Shown here one piece after another: positions 55,217-64,000 of a stretch of 64,000 bases of DNA. Source of the DNA: Anaeromyces robustus (Eukaryota; Neocallimastigomycota; Neocallimastigomycetes; Neocallimastigales; Neocallimastigaceae); contig MCFG01000071.1 of NCBI GenBank assembly GCA_002104895.1, positions 62,001 to 126,000 on the forward strand. Direction: 5' to 3'. The notes beneath the pieces are model-generated. The model did not search any database. It saw nothing but the letters and a program-made list of their open reading frames with translations, and was not told the origin of the DNA. Within the stretch, counting starts at the first letter, position 1. Each line of letters starts with the position of its first letter. The translations under genes and the position numbers were made by a program.

Positions 55217-58200
55217 TTATTTTTTTCCAAAAAATCTACCAATTTTATGACTTTTCCTTTTAGTTGGTTTAACTTCTACTAATTCACTACTTTCGTTTAT
55301 TATTGTAGTATTTGCAAAACTTGAAGCATTTGCATTAGTTGGAGAATAGTTTAAGAAAGTATTATTATTTACACTAGGTTTACGAAGAATTGGTGTTAAA
55401 TGAATAGATTTTTGATGTTGATGTCCGTTTCTTGAAAGTGAAAGGTTTTGATTTACATGTCTTGAAAGAGAAGGATTTTGAGTTCCATGTCTTGAAAGAG
55501 AAGGATTTTGAGTTCCATGTCTTGAAAGTGAAGGATTTTGATCTTCTTGTCTTGGAAGTGTAGTTTGTTTTTCATTTCTTGTAAGAGTAGTTTGTTTTTC
55601 ATTTCTTGTAAGAGTTGTAGTTTGTTCTTCCTGACTTAATAAAGTAATTTGATCAGGTACTGGAAGAGATATATTTTGAATAGTATGTATTGTATTTTGT
55701 TCATCACTACTGTTAGAACCTAATTTCATAGGTTTTGTATTAAGTGGATAAGTTTCAATATTACCATTATTATTAGAGAAACTAATCAATTCTGGTGAAG
55801 AAATAAGTGGAGTTTTAGAATTACTTCTACTACTTTTACGTTTGAAGATTTTTAATGAATTCTTAAGGAATTCACCCTTTTTCTTTCTTTTTTCTGGGGT
55901 AATAATATAGGATGTTTGATCAAAGAATCCAAAGTTTTTATTTTCACCACCTTCTAATAATTTTTCAGCTAATTCACTCATTTCTTGATCTTTACTATTT
56001 ACTGTAACTTCTAATCTACCATTTTCTAATTTAACACCGTTTTCCATACCAATATTATTTTCACCAGCGTTTTCTTTAGTAGGAACACTATCATTAACTT
56101 GTTTATTGGCAAGATCATTTTTACTAGTTTGCTTTACAACATTAAACTTTTGAATACCAGATGAAGATACAAGTACAATAGATTGTTTTTCAGTAACATT
56201 AGATTCACCTTCACTTTCATCATTATTATCATTTTTATTTGGATGAAGTTGTTCACTAGTAATTAAACCTTTAGTATATGGATTCTTTTTTGAAGATGTT
56301 CTTGGGCGTGGCATACTACGACGATGGGAACGATATTTATGATTATTAGATGAAATAACTTTACTATTCTTATTATTTAAAGCATTATATAAATCCATAG
56401 TAGCATCATTATTATCCTTACTAATAGTATCTTGAACAAGAGCATTACAAATTTCTATGGAAAGTGGAGTTTCATTATTGAATGAGAAATTAGGTAAGAG
56501 AGAATGGCTACTTGTTTCAGTTTCATTTCCTGAAAGCTTTTCATTGGATGATTCATTCTTTAATTCTGATTCCGTAGAAATATTCTTAGTTTTATCTTCC
56601 TTTTCTGGTGGAACTCTTCTACGGTATCTTACTTTTTCATCCTTTGAAACTGGAGAGGATTCTGAATTTTCTGGCTTAGAAACTGGAAGAGATGGTGAAA
56701 TAATATAAAGAGGTTTGGATGGAGATGAGATTTTTGGACTAGCAATTCTTGGACTACTAGTTAAACTAGCATTTTTAACTAATTGACTTAACTTCTTAAA
56801 TTTTTCTTTAGCACTATTACTATTAACACTGTTACTTCTGCTAGTATCCATGGATGGTGGTATAATGATATCTGTATCAATAGAATCAACTTTTCTAAGT
56901 GAAGAACGTTCAGTAGTAACACTTGGAGATCTAACAACAGCAGCTGCATCTGCAATTGGAATAGTATTCATAATTCTACTATTGTTGAAGGAACGATTAC
57001 GATGAATTAATTTTGGTGATTTATAGATTTTATTATTAAGACCTAAAGAAGTTGGAGTTTGGGATGGTTGAATAACACAATGATCATCCTTCTTATTAGA
57101 GTTGAAGTATTGCCATGCTGAACTAGAAAGTAAAGATGGAGATAAACTACCTTTACTACCCTTCTTTTCTCTTTCTGAAATAACAGATTTAGGTTTTTTA
57201 AGGTTATTACTACGATTAGATGAAGTACGTTGTACATTACTACTGGATATAGTACTCTTTAAACTCTTAACATCAGAATCATTTTTCATAATAATTTTTT
57301 CCACAGAAGATTTTGGAGTGAGTTCCTTAATTGGCTCTGGAGATTCTTTACGTGGAATAACTTCAGGTTCACCTGTGTAACCACTTTCAGTATATTCAGT
57401 AAGTGTAGCTTCTTCAGTTTCAATATGAATAGAATTAGTATCAACAACATTCTTTTCTACTTTAAATTTACCATGATCACTTTTACCTCCCCAAACTGGT
57501 TCTGGAGTTTTTCTTTCTAAATTAGAAATAATTAATCTTTGTTTATCCGTATTTGATCTAATAATAGATATATCGGATTTGGTGATATCTTCATTTAAAT
57601 CATTAAATGAATTTCCTTCAGAATCAATTTTTAATTCATTTTTGGAATCATCATCAAGTTTATCATCCTTTATCTTTTCTAATTGTACTAATAATTTATC
57701 TAAAGATTCAGTAACATTTCTCTTTTCTTTTTCAATCATTGGTTTTTCAATTATTTCATCATTATTTTCACTTTCTTGAAGTTTAAGTGCTTTTAATGAG
57801 GCAGATCTTGGGAAAAGTTCCCTTGGTCTCATCAAAATATTCTTTCTTATTTTGGTAAGAGAGTTGGATCTCTTTACCTTTAAGTTTTGTTCATCATTAA
57901 TTGGTGGAATTTGTATATAATCTTCATTTTCGTTAAACTTTTCACCCATTAAAATACTTTTTGGATTGCATATTGGTGATGAAACATTGCTTTCTATATC
58001 ACTATAGCCATTCTTATCATTATCAACCTTTAAATGATTTGAATCATTTTCAAGTCTCTCTTCATAAGAATCTTCTTCAAGAGTACTAAGTTCTGCTGCA
58101 TGCTTATTGTAACTTTTATTGTTGTGAATACCCATAATTGATGATTGATTAACGGTAGATAATGTAGGAGTAGCTACACTTGAAATATCATCATAACCAA

Positions 58201-60681
58201 CATCTGAGTTTGAAAGAACAGTAATATCTGGAAATTCCTTACTCACCGAGACCGAAGATGTAGTAGAGTGAAGTGTTTTAATGGTATTATAAACAACTTC
58301 TTCAACACCATCATCATCAGGATAAGTGGAAACGGTATCACGTTTTTTCTTATTGTAATTATCCTTATCTGAATAGTTATCAGAGTCTTTATCTTTTGTA
58401 TAACGACTGTCCTCACGACTATCTTCTGGATAGCGACTATCCTCTGGATAACGGCTATCCTCTGGATAACGACTATCTTCTGGATAACGACTATCTTCTG
58501 GATAGCGACTATCTTCTGGATAACGACTGTCTTCTGGATAACGACTGTCTTCTGGATAACGACTATCTTCTGGATAACGACTGTCTTCTGGATAACGACT
58601 GTCTTCTGGATAGCGACTATCTTCTGGATAGCGACTATCTTCTGGATAACGACTGTCTTCTGGATAGCAACTATCTTCTGGATAGCGACTATCTTCTGGA
58701 TAGCGCTTATCTTCTTTATGGGTTTCGTTTACATAGGTATCTTCTTCAGGTTCTATTTTTTCGATAGTTGGTCTTCTTCTATCACGATAAAGTTTTGAGA
58801 GATTTGGTGATTTATTAGATATACTTGGTGATTGTTTTACGAGACTTGGTGATTGTTTTGGAAGGATAAGAGATTGATTATCTTCAACAATTTTATAAGA
58901 TTTATCATAGATATCATCTCTTCTTGTTGAATCATCATTAAATCTTTCATTATTAAGGATAGGAGAATTAGGTTTGTCATTTACATCATTTACAATAATA
59001 TCTTCAACATCTTCTTCCTTAATAGGATCTTTAATGAATGAATTATCAGAAGAATCTGAACTATGATCATCTAAATCTGAATAAATTGACATACGATAAC
59101 TATGTTTTCTAATTAATGTAGAATTTTCAGTAATACTATTCTTTAAACTAGAAGATTTAGAATCACTACCTTTTGAGTTTTCTTTAGAATCATTCACACC
59201 AAATGAAGTGTCATTTAATGATGAAATTAATAGCTCATTAGAAAGTTTACCATTAATTTTTTTACCTGTTTTACTATTAAAACTATTTTTCGAAGAAACT
59301 GATTTTTGACTAACTGACTTTTGACTAAGCGAACTTTGACGAGATAAGTTTAATTTATTTGAATTTTCTGCGGTATGAGCCCAGTTTGTCAGAGTATGAT
59401 CAAGTTTCTTTGGAATATTAATTTTCATATCATCATTTGGTATTGAAGGTGAACTTGACATTTGTGGAAGTGGTGGAACTGGTGGTATAGAAGGTGAAGT
59501 AGGAGTTGTTGGAGTAGTAGTACTTAATTGACTTTGTGAATGTTTATGTTCAACACCCCATCTTTGTAATGAAGCCTTTAAACTTTGAGTACGTTTTAAA
59601 GTGGTTTGACCAGTAATAACTTGAGGATGATCACCGTCCAAACTTTGTCCTATAGAAGATATAGATGGTTTTTTACTTATTTCATTAGATAATGAAGGTG
59701 ATCTTTTCATATTATTAGCTTGGTTTTGTTGTACTTTTTGAACAGCTCTTCTAGCTGAATTTAATGTAGAATTTGATTGATTATTACGAGATGGATTTCT
59801 TCCTCTTGTCAAAGATTTACTTCTTTTTGGAGTTATAGGTACCTTTGGTTTTGGTGGTTCTTCTGGAATTGGTGGTTGAATAGGTGGTTGAATAGGCACA
59901 TCATAATAAGCTTGATTCATACTAACATTAGTATAACCTGAAAAAGACTTTGATCTTCTTCTATTTCTTTTTTCTTCCATTTCTTGTTCTTTTAATGCTG
60001 CATTTTCTTCAGAAATTTTTTTATATCTCAATTGCGGTGAAAAAAACATTGGTGATGAACTTTCTTTTTGAATTGGTGATAAATGTGGACTTAATGCATC
60101 ACTACTGTAGTTTATTGTAGCTTTAGTACGATTCATTACAACAGCATCTGATTTTGGATTTATATATACTGGTTTCATTGGTTTTTCTTCAGAAAAACTA
60201 TTTTGATTATTATTTTTATCATTGTTATGACTTATATTAAAAATACCATGTTTATTACTTCTAAAAAATGGTAATTTTCTCGAAGAACGTGTTGATTGTG
60301 AACGAAATAATTGGTTTGTTAATGGAGGACTCAAATTAGTTGGGTATTCCTAAAAAAAAAAAAATTTATACAATAATAATAAATAAAATATAGTATTATG
60401 TTTATTAATATATAATATATTTTTTATTTAAACATTTATTTCTGTTTTTATTCAATTAACATTATTTATTTATTTATTTATTTATTTATTATATTATATT
60501 ATATTTAAAAATATTGAAAAGTTGTAAAATTTAAATAAGAAATGTATTTATTTACAATTGATTCTTGATTGTTTGATCCTCTAAAAGTCGGTGATCTCAT
60601 ACTACTTGAGCGAGTGAGATTTGGTGATTTTTTCCAATTTGTTACAGTTTCGCTGAGGTCATTTCTTTTATTATTGAACAT
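55217..60681 (-). CDS. Large Ser/Asn-rich protein with YPEDSR repeats, 2 exons, 1752 aa
   Basis: I do not recognise the family. A short first exon (60681-60556, ATG at 60681-60679) joins in phase to a long exon (60349-55217) across a 206-base intron with GTAAAT and TTTAG borders. The first exon encodes MFNNKRNDLSETVTNWKKSP and further Ser/Arg residues. The body is disordered in character: many SP, SPSL and RSxS motifs resembling phosphorylation sites, a proline-rich PIQPPIQPPIPEEPPKPKVP stretch, acidic blocks, and only short helices. About residues 590-685 are 16 tandem YPEDSR hexapeptides. Near the C-terminus lie ten-residue units of the form NPSLSRHGTQ and two TTLTRNEKQ units. The C-terminus is basic (TKRKSHKIGRFFGKK), and another basic patch KKKGEFLKNSLKIFKRKSSR lies upstream, both possible membrane or nucleic-acid contacts. 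A cytoskeleton or cell-polarity scaffold is possible; no domain proves it. Confidence 0.88.
55440..55620. repeat. 27-30-bp tandem repeats inside the large Ser-rich gene
   Basis: Four 30-base units encode the decapeptide theme NPSLSRHGTQ (one with NQNLSLSRNG), and two 27-base units encode TTLTRNEKQ. They are in frame, so copy-number change would not break the protein. Confidence 0.85.
58421..58708. repeat. 18-bp coding minisatellite, 16 units
   Basis: Sixteen 18-base units encode YPEDSR (one with Cys for Arg before it) in the minus-strand gene. Units differ mainly at synonymous positions (GATAAC/GATAGC, CTATC/CTGTC), so the array is under reading-frame constraint or arose by stepwise unequal exchange. 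Confidence 0.95.
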
Positions 60682-61844
60682 TTTGATATTTTATTTTATT
60701 TGTTATATATAAACTCTATAATTTTTTTTATTATTTATATATTAATAAAAAAAAAAGTAATTAAAATAATTAATAATATTATTTATTACAAAGAATTATT
60801 GTTTTATTTTTATTATAAAAATATTGAATTATATTATTACTACTATACCTTTATTTAATAAAAATAATTATTTTTTAACATTTATTTTAAATATTATGTT
60901 TTTATAGTGTATAATTATGTTGATATTAAATAACCTTATTATATTTTGAATATAATATAAATATCTTGAAATTAAATTTTTTATACAATAAATAATTTTA
61001 AAAAATAAATATATATTAAAATGTTATTCATTAATTTTTATAATAATAAATAATATTAAAAAATAAATATATATTAAAATGTTATTCATTAATTATATAA
61101 TTAGAAATAATATAGTTATATACATATTAATTTAATATCATTAAAATTATAAAAAAAAAAATAAATTTCTTACTTGATATTATTTTTTTTATTTTTTAGT
61201 ATTATTATTTTGATATATTATGTAAAATTTTATTTATCTTATTTTTTTTTTAAATAAAAATAAATAAGTTATATAATCAATGGCTAGATATATTATTTTT
61301 ACTAATTGTTAATTTTTTATAAATTTAAAAAATTACACTTTTTTTTTTTTTTTTTTTTTTTTGTTGAGTATAATTTTGTTGAAAAGTTATTTTCAAAAAA
61401 TTTATATTTTTCGATTTCTTTTAATTGTGATTGTGAGTGATAATATAAAAGATTAAAAATATTTATAATACTGATTTAACTTTCAACAACAGATTATTTA
61501 TTTTAAATTAATTTTTCTGATTAATTTATTCCTTAAATGATTATAATATTATAATATTATTTAAACATTTAAGAATAAATTAATAGATTAATTTATTGTT
61601 TTTAAAATAAATAAACTACAAAAAAAAAAAATCTACAAATGTTGTATATTCTTTTTTTTTTTTTTTCTATAATTTATAAATAATTATATAATTTAAATTT
61701 TAATTTTTGTTATATTGACTTTTTGTAAATATAAAGAAAAAAAAAAAAAAAAAAGAACAATTATTTTTGATATTAAACAATTTACAAATAAAATTTTTAT
61801 ATATTTTTATTATTAACAATAAAACTAATATAATTAAAATTATA

Positions 61845-61877
<33 letters not shown>

Positions 61878-62849
61878 ATAAAGAAAATAAATAATAACTA
61901 ATATTTATTATTAATAATTATTAATAATATACAGTAATATATGAAATATATATAAATGTAATATATAATAATATATAATAATAATAATAACTATTAATAA
62001 TTACTATTAAAGTTATTGTAATACAAAAAAAAAAAAAAAGATTTGAGTAATTAAATTATTTATTATAATTTATTTGGAATATATTACACCGAAATATTTA
62101 ACACAATAACATTTTATATTATTATATATTTGTTTATTTGTTTATTATATATTATTAATATATATAAACTGTAAAGAAATGAACATTTTTATTTTGTTTA
62201 TTTATTTATAATATAATATTACAATATATAATTTTTTATTTTATTAATTTAATTATATATATAGCTATTATATTATACAATGTAATTAATTATTCGATAA
62301 TCAATATTTTTTAAATAAAAAAAAAATTTTACACAAAATCAATTGAATTAAAATTAATAAATTGGGAACGAATATAATATAAAAATTTATATATTAAATT
62401 AAAATTAATATATTATATAATATATTTCATAATATATAAAATAATTCTTGAATTAAAAATAATATATACAATATATAATTTTTATATATAATTGACTTAA
62501 TTATTTATTATATATATTAATTTTATATAAATATTTTTTGTGAGTTTATATAAAAGGAAATATTTAATATAAATTTTTTTAAATATGGTAAATAATATAC
62601 AAATTATAATTATTTCTCTTTTAAAAAAATAAGTATATATAATAATACTTTAAAAATAATAAATACAGAATGATAATATAAAAAAATGCTGAATTTGTAA
62701 TAAAGAGTAAAAGCGTTACTTTTACAATAAATATTTTCAATAAAATTATAACTATTTCAATAATTATTATATACATTAACATTACTCTCTAAATAATTTT
62801 TTTATATATATCCAATATAAATTTACATTTACATTTATTCTATTCCAAT

Positions 62850-63295
62850 GGGAAGTGTGCATTTCGGCAATGTATTTCGTAAATGTATCGCGCATTAAAA
62901 TAACGTATTATTTAAATGTATTATATTGTGGCTTATAAAATAAATAAATAAAAAATTTATTATATTATTAAAATCAATATTTTATTTATTATTGATTTAT
63001 GAAACCAATTTATTAGTGGTATCTTCTTTTTATTAATATTTCTTTTTTTTTTATTTAACTTATGAAATAAATAAAATATTATGTGAAATTTAAAATTTAT
63101 ATTTATAATTCTTTAAATTATGAAATAAATAAGAAATGTTTTAATATACAAGTACTAGTATATAAACTCTCTTAAAAAATTTTTATATAAATGTGGCGTC
63201 AAAAAATATTTATATAAATTTAAAATATGAAATGTGGCGTAAAGGACCTGTCAATGCAAAAAATTTCATGTACATTGCCGAAATGCTACACTCAG
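62850..63295. mobile_element. Candidate MITE with terminal inverted repeats and 9-bp target duplication
   Basis: GCATTTCGGCAATGTA at 62859-62874 is exactly complementary to 63271-63286. Outside this core both ends share AGTGT, so the inverted repeats span about 25 bases with small differences (left end GGGAAGTGTGC, right end reverse complement CTGAGTGTAGC). The nine bases TATTCCAAT occur directly outside both ends (62841-62849 and 63296-63304), as expected for a target-site duplication. The 446-base interior has no frame but carries further G/C-rich patches (CGCGCATT at 62889, two ATGTGGCGT copies near 63191 and 63233). A 9-bp duplication fits the Mutator-like superfamily; that family label is inference. 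Confidence 0.7.
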
Positions 63296-63754
63296 TATTC
63301 CAATATATTTTGATTAATCAAAATGTATTAATTTATTTTTAATATTTAGAAGGATATAAGTTTTACTAAAAAAAAAAAAAAGTTTAATTATTATTTAAAT
63401 GTAATATTTAATAAATATTTTTTATCAAGTCAAGCTATTTGAAAGAAAAAAAAATTTATAATTTATTTATTACTAACCTTATTTAGTAAAATGATTGATG
63501 ATGAATCATAATATTAATAAAGTTTTTATAATTATTATGTACGACATTCATGTAAAGAAAACATGTATATTATAAATATAAATATAAATATAAATAATAT
63601 TAATAAATATAATAAATAATCAATTATATATAAAAAAAATTTAAATAAAATAATATAATAATAATATTTAATATTATTTCATATTAAATAATAATATTTA
63701 ATATTTATTATTATAAAATGAATATATTATAATACCAATTTATAATACCATTTA

Positions 63755-63769
63755 ATAATTTATTTATTT

Positions 63770-63845
<76 letters not shown>

Positions 63846-63931
63846 TTATTTATTTATTTATTTATTTATTTATTATTTATTTATTTATTCATTTATTTAT
63901 TTATTTATTTATTATTATTAAAATATTATTT

Positions 63932-63975
<44 letters not shown>

Positions 63976-63978
63976 TTA
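63755..63978. repeat. (ATTT)n microsatellite at the right edge
   Basis: A tetranucleotide ATTT tract of over 200 bases with a few ATT interruptions. Confidence 0.95.
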
Positions 63979-64000
63979 ATAATAATATATTAATATTAAT

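Larger units (their letters stand above)
60682..64000. other. Gene-free right flank
   Basis: AT-rich DNA upstream of the large minus-strand gene. It includes a candidate miniature transposon (62850-63295) and ends in ATTT microsatellite. No coding frame is supported. Confidence 0.7.

Noticed and set aside
56457-57779. Three further plus-strand frames (56457-56708, 57102-57380, 57579-57779)
   Set aside because: All lie antisense within the 1752-aa coding exon, whose own frame is continuous and has the better composition.
58396-58767. 123-codon plus-strand frame with LDNDYLLDS repeats
   Set aside because: It is the antisense image of the YPEDSR array in the minus-strand gene.

Overview
The window looks like nuclear DNA of a flagellated, early-diverging fungus, most probably an anaerobic gut fungus (Neocallimastigomycota). 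The non-coding sequence is almost pure A/T, with long poly-A and poly-T runs and simple repeats. Coding exons are clearly richer in G/C and carry Asn-rich stretches. Short introns with GTA(A/T)-type donors and (T)AG acceptors interrupt most conserved genes. Two genes encode axonemal proteins, kinesin-9 and CCDC113/CFAP263, so the organism builds a motile flagellum; this excludes Dictyostelium, the other common source of such AT-rich, Asn-rich sequence. The organism assignment is inference.

Left part (1-27842). An ankyrin-repeat protein on the minus strand runs off the left edge. It is followed by about 4 kb of low-complexity DNA and an intronless PHO80/Pcl-type cyclin on the minus strand (5128-6567). 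Then comes a stretch of nearly 20 kb (6568-26210) with no gene I can support. It holds microsatellites, a long inverted repeat near 8.8 kb and a few isolated G/C-richer islands. It ends at an intronless gene for a low-complexity single-pass membrane protein (26211-27842, minus).

Central part (27843-45057). After 5.8 kb of AT-rich DNA containing a 69-bp tandem duplication, three plus-strand genes follow. They are a heterotrimeric G-protein alpha subunit (8 exons, 365 aa), a kinesin-9/KIF9 motor (17 exons, 801 aa) and a class I DAHP synthase for the shikimate pathway (4 exons, 400 aa). I assembled the exon structures by hand; frame is kept across every junction, and the motifs line up with the families.

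Right part (45058-64000). Four minus-strand genes follow: a SYP7-like Qc-SNARE (7 exons, with one doubtful frame in exon 4), a CYTH-domain phosphatase-like protein (6 exons, 213 aa), CCDC113/CFAP263 (6 exons, 417 aa) and a 1752-aa Ser/Asn-rich protein with 16 tandem YPEDSR hexapeptides. The last 3.3 kb has no gene but contains a candidate 446-bp miniature inverted-repeat element flanked by a 9-bp direct repeat, and it ends in an ATTT microsatellite.

The genes do not form an operon-like pathway. The only functional theme is the flagellum (kinesin-9 and CCDC113 about 8.6 kb apart). No tRNA, rRNA, CRISPR array, autonomous transposase or virus-like gene was seen. The strongest candidates for something undescribed are the MITE-like element, the isolated G/C-richer islands near 8.45, 22.0, 50.6 and 53.7 kb, and the divergent G-alpha.
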